This document shows, piece after piece, positions 35,701-48,329 of a stretch of DNA of 64,000 bases. Position 1 is the stretch's first letter. Each line of letters begins with the position of its first letter. The stretch covers positions 9,324,994 through 9,388,993 of the forward strand of contig NC_035164.2 of NCBI RefSeq assembly GCF_001659605.2, written 5' to 3'. Below the pieces are notes generated by a model. That model made no database searches. It was not told the DNA's origin and was given only the letters and a program-made list of their open reading frames with translations. The stretch is from Manihot esculenta. Lineage: Eukaryota > Streptophyta > Magnoliopsida > Malpighiales > Euphorbiaceae. The position numbers and the translations under genes were made by a program.

Positions 35701-37701
35701 TGGTCAGAGGAATGTGATGAGAGTTTTGAAGAGCTGAAGAGACGGTTGACTTCAGCACCGGTGTTAGCTCTGCCGACTAATGATGACGACTTCACAGTGT
35801 TCTGTGATGCATCCCGAGTGGGATTAGGTTGTGTGTTGATGCAGAAAGACAGAGTGATAGCTTATGCTTCGAGACAGCTGAAGAAGCACGAGCTGAATTA
35901 CCCGACACACGATCTTGAGATGGCAGCGGTTATCTTTGCACTCAAGATGTGGAGGCATTACCTCTATGGGGTAAAATGTGAGATCTTCACAGATCATAAG
36001 AGCCTGCAGTACATCTTGAGCCAGAGAGAGCTAAACTTGAGGCAGAGACGGTGGGTAGAATTGCTCAGTGATTATGATTGCAAGATCCACTATCATCCGG
36101 GTAAGGCTAATGTAGTAGCTGACGCCTTAAGCCGAAAGTCACTTGGCAGTTTATCCCACATTGCAGTTGAGAGACTGCCGGTGGTGAAGGACTTTTATAA
36201 GCTCATGGACGAAGGGCTACAGCTAGAGTTATCTGGTACAGGTGCTTTGATTGCACAGATGCGAGTTACACCCGTGTTTCTAGAGCAGGTAGCTCTGAAA
36301 CAGCACGAGGACCCTGAGTTAGTGAAGATTGCCAGGACTGTTCAGTCAGGCAACAGTACAGAGTTTAGATTTGACAATGAGGGGATTCTTCGTCACGGGA
36401 AGAGGTTATGTGTACCAGATGACAACCGTTTAAAGGAGGACATTATGAGGGAAGCTCATAATGCAAGGTATAGCGTTCACCCTGGAGCCACCAAGATGTA
36501 TCAAGATCTGAGAAGAGTGTATTGGTGGCCAGCTATGAAGAGAGAAGTGGCACAGTTTGTGTCAGCCTGCGAAACATGTCAAAGGGTGAAGTTAGAGCAC
36601 CAGAAGCCGGCTGGAATGCTTAACCCATTGCCAATTCCAGAATGGAAATGGGAGAACATAGCTATGGATTTTGTAGTGGGGTTACCGGCGATGTCCAACA
36701 GGCTAGACTCCATATGGGTGATTGTGGATAGACTGACTAAATCTGCTCACTTCATTCTAGTCAGGAGTAACTATTCTGTGGACAAATTAGCGCAGGTGTA
36801 TGTAGAAGAGATAGTAAGGTTGCATGGAGTTCCAGTGTCTATAGTCTCAGATAGAGGACCTCAGTTCACCTCCAGGTTTTGGCGGAGTCTGCAAGCTGCT
36901 ATGGGCACAAGGTTGGATTTCAGCACTGCTTTCCATCCACAGACAGACGGTCAGTCAGAGAGGATCATCCAGACCATAGAGGATATGCTCCGAATGTGTG
37001 TGTTAGACTTTGGTGGTTCTTGGTGGCAGCATCTACCTCTGGTGGAGTTTGCCTACAATAACAGCCATCATGCTAGCATAGGGATGGCTCCTTACGAAGC
37101 TTTGTATGGGAGGAAGTGCAGAACACCTGTTTGCTGGGAAGAAGTAGGAGAGAAGGCTCTTGCAGGGCCAGAGATCGTAGAAATTACCAGCCGGGTAGTG
37201 CCTATCATCAGAGAGAGGATCAGAACAGCTGTAAGCAGACAGAAAAGCTATGCAGACATCCGTAGGCAGCAGATAGAGTTCCAGGAGGGGGATATGGTAT
37301 TGCTGAAGGTGTCTTCAATGAAGGGAGTGGTTCGCTTTGGAAAGAAGGTTAAACTAGCTCCACGATACATTGGTCTGTTTGAAATTTTGCAGAAGATCGG
37401 GAATGTGTCGTACAAGCTAGATTTACTTGCCTCTATGGAAAGAATCCATCCGGTTTTCCATGTTTCTATGCTCCAAAAGTTTGTGTCAGATCCGGGCAAG
37501 ATACTCAGTGAGCCTGAGATAGAGATCTTAGGAGATCTCTCCTATGTAGAGCAGCCAGTGCGGATCATTGACACCCAGATCAGAAAGTTAAGAAACAAGG
37601 AGATCCCGATGGTGAAAGTTCTGTGGAACCACCACAATCTAGAGGAGTGCACCTGGGAGACACGAGAGTCCATGCTTCAGCAGTACCCATATCTGTTTTA
37701 A
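32764..37701 (+). pseudogene. gag-pol: Gag-pol of B, full length with four in-frame stops
   Basis: All domains are present in one frame without any frameshift. They are gag (MRGTRRSARLTG at 32764, Pro/Tyr-rich segment, zinc knuckle [14 protein letters not shown] near 34060), protease ([10 protein letters not shown] near 34357), reverse transcriptase (FIDDILVYS), RNase H, integrase ([22 protein letters not shown]) and a tail ending QQYPYLF. Stops at 32887, 33841, 34960 and 35011 are each one transition away from the residue seen in sister elements (for example TGG to TGA at 35011). The 35080-37701 part alone is an open stretch of 873 codons. This is the best preserved full-length copy in the window. 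Confidence 0.93.
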
Positions 37702-37740
37702 GGTTAGTTTTTCCCTTTCTATGTGCTTATGTGTTTGAGG

Positions 37741-37776
37741 AACATTCGGGGACGAATGTTCTTAAGGGGGGGAGAA
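37741..37776 (+). other. Palindrome and polypurine tract of B
   Basis: AACATTCG, GGGA, CGAATGTT (37741-37760) is a perfect 8-base-arm palindrome. It is followed by AAGGGGGGGAGAA (37764-37776), the polypurine tract directly before the 3' LTR. Confidence 0.9.
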
Positions 37777-40001
37777 TGTAATACCCGGCTAGAGTCTGGC
37801 ATCGGAATTCCTGCCGTCCTGTAGACTTCTGGGTGTCGGAATGCTCTAGAGGGGTAAGGGTTATGTTTTTATATGTTTTTAAAGAGTTTTAATGTTTTAA
37901 AGTGTTAAAAGACATGAGTGTGTGAAAGAGAAGAGTCAAGGGAGAAAATGGCAAGTTCGGCCGCCGAAAGTGAGTTTCGGCCGCCGAACCTTGCATGGTT
38001 TCGGATTCACGTTTGGCCGCCGAAGGTGGTCTGGCCAGCCATCTATAAAAGGGCCCAAGTCGGTGGAAGGATGTTATTTTGCTTCCATCTTCAGCTAGAG
38101 GTGAGTTCAAAACCTTCTCACGTTGACTTTCATGATGTTCTTCAATTCTTTCAAGGTTTGTAAGAGTTTTGATGTTTTCTTAAAGTTTGAAGCAAAAGAA
38201 CTAAGTTTGAAGCTTGGAGAGTTTGTGAGAGGATTTCTCCATATCTCCACGTTGGGATCGTGTAATCTCTTGTATAGAAGAGGTAAGTATAGATCGAGAA
38301 CCTCCTTTACTGATTTTTGAAGGTTTTATGGAAGTTTGATGGGTAGTATGCATGAAGAGGTTTAGATGAGGTTTTGATGATATTTTTGTGTATAAGCATG
38401 TTAAGTGTTGTTTGATATGTTTGGTTGAGGTCTTAGGATAGTTTTGGACCTTGTTATGTATGAGATATGGTATCTGCTAGTTGGGAGTAGTTGTTATGCA
38501 TGTTGGGTAAGTTTGGAGAGAAGTTTGCATGAAGCAGAGCATGGTTCTGCCCTTCGGGTAAAGCCAGGTTCGGCCGCCGAAGGAAGGTTCGGCCGTCGAA
38601 CATGCTAAGGAGGTGGTTTCGGCTGCCTAAGCTTGCCCCCGAAAATTGGAACTTTCGTCTCTGGAGGCAAGGTTCGGCCGCCTAAGGTGCCGCCGAAGGT
38701 TAGAGACTTTCATCTTTGGAGGGTCTTTCAGCCCCCGAAGCTTGCCCCCGAAAGGGTTCGGCCGCCGAAAAAATGAGTTCGGCCGTCGAAGGTGCTTGAG
38801 TTTCGTCTCTGGACGAGATTTTCAGCCGCCGAATCTGCCGCCGAAAGTGCCCTGTCCAGCCTTCTTTTGCATGTTTTATGTGATTGTTCTAAGATGTTTT
38901 AGAGGGCTTTTGGGGAGTTTCTTAGAGATGTTCTTGAGTTAGTTTTGGTCCCTCATTTGAGTCCACCTGTGTAGGAACGGACCAGAGGAACCAGGGAGAT
39001 CGGCAGTGAGCACTGCTTCAAAACCTGTAGAGTCAGTTCAGAGTCAGCCAAAGGTGAGTGGAACTAAACTTAATCCTTGAACTATGAGAAAATAAATGCT
39101 TTTAGCATGTTTCATGCATCATGATGAGTATAATAGGTTGATTGCACTAGTTTCAAGAAGATGGCGCATTGCATAATATGATGCATATGATGATACGGAT
39201 GGACCAAGGCGACTCCAATAGCTCTAGCTCTGTTATAAGACCTGGCCGGGCCAGGCAGCCATCTGTTGTAAGACCTGGCTGGGCCAGGCAGCAGAGATTG
39301 TAAGACCTGGCTGGGCCAGGCAGGCAGAGAGTGTAAGACCTGGCCGGGCCAGGCATACTGAGGTTGTAAGACCTGGCTGGGCCAGGCATCCTCATACTGA
39401 AGGGAGTTTTGGTGGTCATGTCTATCCGTGAGATGAAATGTCTATGATGTGATGCATTCCATGAGGCCATGTTTTATTAACTTGTTTTATAGTTCTACTC
39501 ATTGGGCTAGTATAGCTCATCCCTCTCCCTTAACCCCAGTCTTGCAGGTTCAGAGTCCAGAGGGAGTCCAGCAGGGTATGGAAGGAGAAGAGTTATGTAA
39601 TAGCTAGGATGGACATGTACTTGTACAGAGATCATTATTGTGTAATAAGATGTATAGCATAGTGCTTGACCATTTGTAGTAATCCCTTTTGTAGATACAT
39701 GGTCTGTTTATGTAAATGTTTTACAGTAGATATTTGAAAGACTAGGCTTAACATAGTATGAGTTGAGCCCACCTAGAGCAAAGATGAGAGCTCTAGTAGG
39801 GGTTTACAGTATAGAGAGATGATGTATGCACATGTTAAGCCTTGGAACATAGAAAAGTTTTAATGGTTTATAGAAAATGTATGATCATGTATGGGATTTC
39901 ACAGGTACACAGAGTTCAGAGTAGGCTTGCTACGGGTCCCGGAGGCCTTAAGCCAATCTGGATCCTAGCGCCGGTAGCAGTTCGATTTCCGGGCTGTTAC
40001 A
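37777..40001 (+). repeat. 3' LTR of B
   Basis: The copy is 2225 bp with TATAAAA at 38044-38050, motif copies at 37955-37989, a second cluster at 38569-38850, a donor-like AG/GTAAGT at 38283 and five hairpin units at 39240-39390. It ends GGGCTGTTACA at 40001 and is followed by the target duplication GCAGG. Confidence 0.92.
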
Positions 40002-40006
40002 GCAGG

Positions 40007-43000
40007 GTTCACCTTAATGTGCAAAAAGGCACGGGAATGGTTCAAGTGTTATGTGGACCCGAGACTAGACGGCATGACATGGGAGGAATTTGCGAATGAG
40101 TTTGCTGGATGGGCTTTTCCAGACAGTTCCAGAGAACTGAAGATGATAGAGTTTGAGCAGCTGAGGCAGACAGAAAACATGAGTATAGAGGAGTACACGG
40201 ATAAATTCTTGGAGCTATTGCCTTTCTCAGGGCAAGCTCTAGATACAGATTCGAAGAAAGCGAAGAGATATGTTATGAAACTGCATTCTAGGTACTCCTC
40301 TTTGATTCAGTCAGTTGAGAGGGAAAGTTTCCACACTATAGTGGATATGGCACGAAGGATGGAGGCGAGTGCTATAGTTGAGGGGTCAGTGAAGCAGTCA
40401 GTGACTCAGTCTTCAGGGGTTAAGACCCCAGGCAGAGGAGGGCCAGGTCTCTCTTCTCAGAGCTCAGGTAGCAAGAGGTGGAATAACACCACCAAGAAGT
40501 CGAAGGAGAACAAGTTTTGGAGTAAGTTGAAGTCCGGTCTGGGTTTAGGCGGTGGTTCGAGCTCAGGCTCAGATGGTACAGAATGCCTAAGGTGTGGGAG
40601 GCCACACAAGGGAGTGTGTCGGGCTGGGACTAATGCATGTTTCAGATGTGGACAGGTCAGGGAGCCAGCCTCAGTGCCAGTTGTCAGAGAATTTCAGGAT
40701 GTTTTTTCAGACGAGCTTCCAGGTTTACCACCTACTAGGGAGATAGAGTTCGAGATAGAGTTGATGCCTGGAACTAGACCGATCTCTATCCCTCCCTACA
40801 GGATGGCTCCAGCCGAGTTGAATGAGCTTAAAGAACAGTTGCAAGAGTTAGTAGACAAGGGCTTCATCTGACCGAGTACCTCACCTTGGGGTGCTCCAGT
40901 CTTGTTTGTGAAGAAGAAGGATGGATCCCTCAGACTTTGTATCGACTACAGGCAGTTGAACAAAGTCACTACCAAGAACAGGTACCCTCTGCCAAGGATC
41001 GACGATCTATTCGACCAGCTAGCAGGAGCCGGTTGTTTCTCCAAAATAGATCTAAGATCGGGGTACCATCAGCTAAGGATAAGGGAGGAAAATGTGCCAA
41101 AGACAGCTTTCAGGACCAGATATGGGCATTTTGAGTTCCTTGTAATGCCGTTCGGGTTAACCAACGCCCCTGCAGCATTCATGGATCTCATGAACAGAGT
41201 GTTTAGCCAATACCTGGATCACTTTGTTATTGTCTTCATAAATGATATCTTAGTGTATTCCAGGAATGCAGAGGAGCATGCCCATCATCTGAGGTTGGTT
41301 CTGCAGACCTTGAGGGAACATGGCTTGTATGCCAAGTTCTCTAAGTGTGAGTTCTGGCTGAGGAGCATTTCATTCTTGGGGCATGTAGTGTCAGAGAACG
41401 GGATAGAGGTGGACCCCAAGAAGGTAGAAGCTGTGGCTAACTGGCCTAGACCCACATCAGTGACAGAAATAAGGAGTTTCTTGGGTTTGGCGGGTTACTA
41501 CAAGAGGTTCGTTCAGGACTTCTCTAAGATTGCAGCTCCTCTGACCAGACTAACCAGGAAGAATCAAAAGTTTGTGTGGACCGACCAGTGCAAAGAGAGT
41601 TTTGAAGAGCTTAAGAAGAGGTTGACTTCAGCACCAGTGTTAGCTCTGCCATCTAGTAATGAAGACTTCTCAGTCTATTGTGATGCGTCCCGTGTGGGAC
41701 TGGGCTGTGTGCTAATGCAGAATGAAAGGGTGATTGCTTATGCTTCTAGACAGCTAAAGAAGCATGAGTTGAATTACCCCACACATGACCTGGAGATGGC
41801 AGCAGTGATCTTTGCACTCAAGATGTGGAGGCACTACCTTTACGGGGTTAAATGTGAGATTTTCACAGATCATAAGAGCCTGCAGTACATCTTGAGTCAG
41901 AGGGATCTGAATCTGAGGCAGAGAAGGTGGGTAGAACTGCTTAGTGACTACAATTGCAAAATACAGTACCATCCGGGTAAGGCAAATGTTGTGGCAGACG
42001 CCTTAAGCCGGAAATCACTTGGCAGTTTATCCCATATATCAGTAGAGAGGAGGCCAGTGGTGAAGGAGTTTTACAAGCTCATTGAGGAAGGTCTACAGTT
42101 GGAGTTGTCTGGTACAGGTGCTTTGGTAGCCCAGATGAGAGTGGCACCCGTGTTTCTGGAGCAGGTGGCTCAGAAACAACATGAGGACCCAGAGTTAGTG
42201 AAGATTGCCAGGACTGTTCAGTCATACAAAGATAGTGAGTTCAGATTCGACAGCAAGGGGATCCTCCGCTATGGGAGCAGACTATGTGTACTAGATGACA
42301 TAGGGCTAAAAGGAGACATTATGAGCGAGGCTCATAATGCAAGATACAGCGTTCACCCCGGAGCCACCAAAATGTACCAAGATTTGAAGAAAGTTTATTA
42401 GTGGCCAGCTATGAAGAGAGAAGTGGCACAGTTTGTGTCAGCCTGCGAAGTGTGTCAGAGGGTGAAGCTGGAACATCAGAAGCCGGCTGGAATGCTTAAC
42501 CCGCTACCTATTCCAGAGTGGAAATGGGAGAATATAGCGATGGACTTCGTAGTGGGGTTACCGGCGACGTCCAATAGATTGGACTCCATATGGGTGATAG
42601 TGGACAGACTCACCAAATCTGCTCACTTCATCCCTGTCAGGAGTGGCTATTCTGTGGACAAGTTGGCGTAGGTGTATGTTGATGAGATCGTCAGGCTGCA
42701 TGGGGTTCCTGTTTCAATAGTGTCGGATAGAGGGCCCCAGTTCACCTCCAGATTTTGGCGGAGTCTGCAGAATGCCATGGGTACCAGGTTGGATTTCAGT
42801 ACTGCCTTCCATCCACAGACGGACGGACAATCAGAAAGGACCATCCAGACGATAGATGATATGCTTAGAATATGTGTGTTGGGTTTTGGTGGTTCTTGGA
42901 GGCAGCATCTACCTTTGGTGGAGTTTGCCTACAATAACAGCCATCATGCTAGTATCGGGATGGCTCCATATGAAGCTTTATATGGAAGGAAGTGCAGGTC

Positions 43001-43577
43001 ACCGGTTTGCTGGGAGGAAGTTGGAGAGAAGGCCTTGGCAGGGCCTGAGCTAGTAGAGATCACCAGCAGGGTGGTACCCGTAATCAGAGAAAGGATCAAG
43101 ACTGCCGCAAGCAAACAGAAGAGTTATGCAGATATCCGCAGAAGACAAGTAGAGTTTCAGGAGGGGGATCTGGTATTGCTCAAGGTGTCTCCTATGAAAG
43201 GAGTGGTTCACTTTGGGAAGAAAGGTAAACTAGCCCCACAATACGTCGGACCCTTTGAAATCTTGCAAAAGATTGGGAATGTGTCGTACAAGCTGGATTT
43301 ACCTGCTTCTATGGAGAGAATCCATCCGGTTTTCCATGTTTCCATGTTGAGGAAGTTTGTGTCAGATCCGAGCAAGGTTCTTAGTGAGCCTGATGTGGAG
43401 ATCCAAGAGGATCTCACCTATGTTGAACAGCCAGTACGGATTATAGACACCCAGATCAGAAAGCTAAGGAACAAGGAAATCCCGATGGTGAAAGTCCTTT
43501 GGAACCACCACAATATGGAAGAATGCACCTGGGAGACACGGGAGTCTATGCTCCAGCAGTACCCTCATCTCTTTTAA
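40007..43577 (+). pseudogene. gag-pol: Gag (rest) and pol of H, with protease deleted and catalytic Asp lost
   Basis: The gag reading resumes in phase ([12 protein letters not shown]). At the zinc knuckle, CFRCGQ joins directly to [10 protein letters not shown]. Relative to A this removes 702 bp (234 codons), including half of the knuckle and all of the protease, with CAG shared at the junction. Reverse transcriptase follows, but the catalytic FIDD reads FIND (AAT at 41241-41243). RNase H, integrase and tail follow to QQYPHLF. Stops are at 40869, 42399 and 42669. The Asp-to-Asn change alone would be expected to abolish polymerase activity in this family. Confidence 0.92.
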
Positions 43578-43648
43578 GGTTAGATCTCTATGTGTTTATG
43601 TGCTATGTATGTATGTTATTTTGTTTGCCTTGCATGTGCTAGTTGAGG

Positions 43649-43684
43649 AACATTCGGGGACGAATGTTCTTAAGGGGGGGAGAA
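43649..43684 (+). other. Palindrome and polypurine tract of H
   Basis: The perfect palindrome AACATTCG, GGGA, CGAATGTT (43649-43668) is followed by AAGGGGGGGAGAA (43672-43684). Confidence 0.9.
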
Positions 43685-46001
43685 TGTAATACCCGGCTAG
43701 ACTCCGGTATCGAAATTCCTACCGTCTGGTGGAATCTCGGATGTCGGAAGCCTCTAGTAGGGTAGAAATATGTTTTCATAAAATGTTTTGATGTATTTCA
43801 TGGTTTTAAGTAAAAAGGAAATGAGTTTTTGCATGAAAACAACCTTGGAGGAAAACTCAGGTTCGGCCGCCGAACCTCAAGTTCGGCCGCCGAACATGCA
43901 TGCGTTGCGGGTGTGCCATAGGCCCCCGAAAGCATAAGTGAGGGAAGTCCAGGTTCGGCCGCCGAACATGGCATGCATGCGGAGGCACTTTCGGCTCCCG
44001 AATGTGGCCTGGCCAGCCACCTATAAAGGGGTCCCTTAGCCGAAAACGGGCGAGTTTTTCTCCCCATTTTTGGCCAAGGTGAGCTCTCCGTCGTCCCTCA
44101 CCGATCTTGAGTTTCTTCCTTCCATTCTTCATGATTTTTATGAGTTTGCAACTTTGTTTTGAAGGTTTTGAGCTTTTGAGCAAGTTTTGGAGCTTGGAGG
44201 TTCAAGGAACTCTCTCTCTCCCATTTTCCGAGCTAGGGTCGTTCTCCTCTCGATCTTCAAGAGGTAAGGGCCGATCTTGAGCTTATGGCATGTTTTAAGT
44301 AAGTTTTAAGTAGATCTATGGGGTAGAATGCATGTTTAGCTCATGGTTAGGTTTATGGGTTTATGTTATGATTTTGGACAATGTGGCTTGGTTATGTTTG
44401 TTTGATATGTTGTAGAAGGGGTTTAAGATAGTTTGAAACCCCTAGGAGCTTGTATGCTTGTGTATGAGTGTTGTAGAATAGGTTTATGCATGATTGGAAA
44501 GTTTTGGAGGCATATGTGCATAGAAGGGCTGAGTTTCTGCCACTATGGGAGAAACCAGGTTCGGCAGCCGAAGGAACTTTCGGCCGCCGAACATGCTTGT
44601 GGAGGCAGCCTTCGGCTGCTGAAGCCTGCCCCCGAAAGAGAACTTTCGTCTCTGGAGGGCAGATTCGGCCGCCGAAAGTGCCACCGAACATGCATGAGTT
44701 TCGTCTCTGTCTGGGAGTTTCGGCCGCCGAAGGTGCCGCCGAACCTGCCTGACTTTCGGCTCTGGAGGGACTTTCGGCCGCCGAACCTGCCGCCGAAAGT
44801 GCCCTGTTCAGCTTTCCTTTGCATGTTTTGCATGATTGTTTTGAGGTGTTTTAGGGGGTTTTTGGGGGATGTTTTTAGAGTTATGTTCTAGTTGTTTGGT
44901 CCCTCATTTGAGTCCACCTGTGTAGGTTCGGACCCGAGGAACCGAGGACCCCAGCAGTGAGTCAGTTGCCCCAGTGTCTGGTCAGAGCTATCCAGAGGTG
45001 AGTAGAATAAACCTTTACGTTTTAAAGCAAATTAATTATAGAGTTTTGAGCATGATTCATGCATCATGAATGCCATGTGATGATTTAGGTTGTTGCATTA
45101 GAATTCATGAATATGTTGCATTGCATATTTTAATGTTGATGTGGATGAACGTTGGATGATCCATAGTCCTCGATCTATGATGTGACGATGAGATATGTAC
45201 GGTACGGAATGTAAGACCAGTGGGACCCATTCTACGTTCGCTGGCACTATGTAAGAGAAAGACCAGGACCCATTCTACGTTCTGGCACAGTTGGACCATA
45301 ATGTTATGTTATGCTATGTAAGGGAAAGACCAGGACCCATTCTACGTTCTGGCACAGTTGGACTATGTAAAGGGCTACTGGTGACAAGTTCATCCTTGAT
45401 GTGATTAGCTGTGATGTGATGCATTCCATGTTACCATATGTTTTAAATGTTTTTATCTATTCTGCTCACTGGGCTCTAGTAGCTCACCCCTCTCCCTAAT
45501 CCCCCAGGTTTGCAGGTACAGGGTAGATCAGGAGGTTAGCAAGAGTGTTGAAGTGATATGTATGTAATAGATAAAATGTGGACATGATAAATTGAAAAAT
45601 GATGTAAAGTTATGAATAGTTATGTTATGTAATGATATTGAGGATTAGAGGTTGTGCTTGACCCTATGTGTATGGTATCCCTTTTGATACATGATTATAG
45701 ATGTTTTATGATGCTTATATAAACCAACTCAACATATGTTATATCGCCCATTAGGGCATTGATGAGATCCCACAAAGGGGTCAATGTTTATGTTTATGGC
45801 TATGTTCAATACATGCACAGGTTGAGTTGGTATACGAGAGAATGTATGAAAAGAAAAGTTTTAATTTTTATGTATGTTGTTGATCATGTATGGGATTAAA
45901 CAGGTTCTCAGAATGTTATGTTAGGCTTGCTACGGGTCTCGGCGGCCTTAAGTAGACCTGGATCTTAGCGCCGGTAGCGGTCAGATTTTTGGGTCGTTAC
46001 A
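43685..46001 (+). repeat. 3' LTR of H
   Basis: The LTR is 2317 bp and of the A/F type. Motifs are at 43862-43960, TATAAAG at 44022-44028, and a second cluster at 44560-44806. Hairpin units at 45217-45244, 45263-45285 and 45330-45352 have CCAG/CTGG stems. It ends GGGTCGTTACA. The following GAAAC may be the target duplication, but the 5' end is gone so this cannot be tested here. Confidence 0.88.
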
Positions 46002-48329
46002 GAAACGTTCCTAAAATTTAATCCAATCAGTATGTTAAGAATTAGAAGGACCATTTTCTAATCAACAAACTCGAGAAGCTCGATTCATTTAAGCTAGATC
46101 ATATTCTTCTTTAAGAATGACTTAATCAACCTGATTTACTACTTGTTTAAGATTTAACTAAATAATTATAAATTTAATCAACTTAAGTGGCAATATATTA
46201 TTCTAGCAATTACACAGTGGCCCTTATTGCAACAATTAATAGTATAATAATGAACAATAGTCATAGAAAAATATAAATACTGAAAATTATAAAAAAATAA
46301 TAAAAATATTTAAATCTCACCATCAATAGAATTGAAACTTTGATTATCTTTCAATTGGAAAGAGAAATTTAACTACACATCATTATAGCTAAAACACATC
46401 AATAGAGAAAGAGATTTTTCGGCTTTGAAAATTTATACGAGTAGAAGATGTGTGGTAGCTCATAAAGTATAATCCTATTTCCTTTAAAGAAGTTGATTCT
46501 TTGTTTATATTATAGGAGAGAAATCATCAATCACATATCTAGTAAAGCTTACCAAATAGGACTATGAATCTTCTTCGTAGGGTTTGTTATGCCCATAACA
46601 TAACTCACGACACAGTGCACTTGTTGATTCATGATTAGAGGTTAAGGGGACTCTGTTTTCTTATAGTCTTGATTATGCTCAAAGTATGTTCAACTTCTTG
46701 AGTATCAAAAATAGATACGAATTTTATCTTTTCCTCTCCAACTATCACCTAACCTATTAAAACGAAAACCTCAGTATATAAACTTAATTGCTAAATTATT
46801 ATTTCACTTTAAATTTAGAGAAACAAAATATTAAAATATTAATAAAATGGGTAATTTATAACATAGCCCTAAGATTTAATAAAACCTACTGTTTAGTCTC
46901 TATTATTTTAATAATAGACAATAATAAATCTGTAGTTGAATCTCTATCATTTTAATAGTAAACAATTTAGTTCTTAATATTTCATTCTATTAACAGAATA
47001 TTCTTTCTCTTAAAATTCACTGTTAGACTAAATAATTTAATCATTTGAATTTCACTATCTATAACAATCTAGTCCTTTTAATTTTACTTTTTATATCAAC
47101 TTAGTTTTTATAATTTCAATAATTTATAATAATTTAGCATTTACAATTTAATATTTGCAATAATTTAGTCTCTTTAATTTGAGTTGACTATTTTAATTAA
47201 CATTTAACCAATCGTAAATATAACGGAAGGATTATTTTATTAATACAATAAAAATTAAGGGACTAAATTATTTATTATTAAAAAAGCATTGACTAAATTG
47301 TGGGTTTAACTAAACTTCAGGGACTACTATAAATTATCCTAACAAAATATTCACTTTATCAACATTCCATGTTCCATGGTAAATGATTCACTACTTTACT
47401 GTGAAATATGTAGCTATTTGCATAAGTATGTAGGTAGTTGTTAAATTCGAACTAAATCGGCCAGTTAGACTGATTTAACTGAAATCTGATTATAATTCAG
47501 TTTGATTTAAATTAATAACTCTCCATTTATCAGAACCGAAATAAACTGGTGTAAATCAGCCGAATCTTTATCCGGCTGAAAAATTGAACAGTTTGAATCC
47601 ACTTTTCTGAATTAAATCATTCTCATTTAATTAGAAAAAAAAAATCATATTTACTCTCATTGTCAATTAATCATATAACCACGCACATAAACTTCCTTAA
47701 CCAATTGAAGCAACTCATTTCATTATGATTTCTTTCCACTTAAAATATATAGGATTCGATGTGCTTTATTAAATTACATTAATATAAAATGATTATTAAC
47801 TAACCAATCTGTATATGAAAAGGTAAAACTATAATTTAAATAATTAATATTATTAATAATTTAATTTATTACTTAAGTTAAATTATTAATTCAATCTTCT
47901 ATTTCTTTTTAAATAAGAAAGAACATAAAAATCATTACTTCATATAAATATAATAATATTTATTTTCATTTCTTATTATAAAATTTAATTTAAAGTAAAT
48001 ATTTTATTTAACGTTTTAAATTATTTTCTAAAAATATTTAAATTTTAAAATTTGAAGTATAATTTTTATATTAATTATTTATAGAAATATATAAAAACAT
48101 TAATTATAATATAAATATTATTATTAATTTTTTAATTATGTATTTAATAATATACTGATTAAATCTCAGTTCACTCCCAATTGAATATTAAACTCTTGAC
48201 CCTCTGCCTTTATCAGTTCTTAGATCGGTCCGAATCTAAAAACCATGATTTTATTATCGTTAGAAATATTAAATTATAAATATATAATATAATTCATTGC
48301 TCTAGGGTATAATATCTAATAATCTCCTG
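46002..48329. other. AT-rich intergenic DNA without recognisable gene
   Basis: This stretch is strongly AT-rich, with many TTTAATTT-like runs and no long open frame. Phrases such as TTTAGTCTCTATTATTTTAATAATAG recur in degenerate form between 46860 and 47340, suggesting an old decayed repeat. I see no gene, RNA gene or clear mobile element. Confidence 0.6.

Larger units (their letters stand above)
14302..40001 (+). mobile_element. Element B: Tekay-like element, complete but interrupted by E
   Basis: B has TG...CA ends and a 5-bp target duplication, GCAGG, at 14297-14301 and 40002-40006. The 5' LTR is split by E (15042-31005, with GTTAT duplication); without E it is 2262 bp. The 3' LTR is 37777-40001 (2225 bp). 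The length difference is mainly two extra motif units of about 19 bp in the 5' copy. Primer site, gag-pol and polypurine tract are all present. The LTR start reads CTAGAGTCTGGCATCG, a different subgroup from A, F and H. Confidence 0.92.
13552..46001 (+). mobile_element. Element H: 5'-truncated Tekay-like element hosting the nest
   Basis: Homology to the leader just before gag begins at about 13552, and gag starts at 13592. The reading stops at 14301, where element B is inserted, and resumes at 40007 in phase. It then runs through pol to 43577, a polypurine tract and a 3' LTR (43685-46001). The 5' LTR and primer site are missing; unrelated AT-rich DNA with palindromes abuts the leader. Because H holds B, which holds E, which holds F, H is the oldest of the four. 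Its LTR belongs to the A/F subgroup (CTAGACTCCGGTATCG). Confidence 0.85.

Noticed and set aside
46002..48329. Search for host genes, tRNA or microRNA precursors in the AT-rich block.
   Set aside because: No open frame of useful length, no cloverleaf or conserved box, and only degenerate AT repeats were seen.
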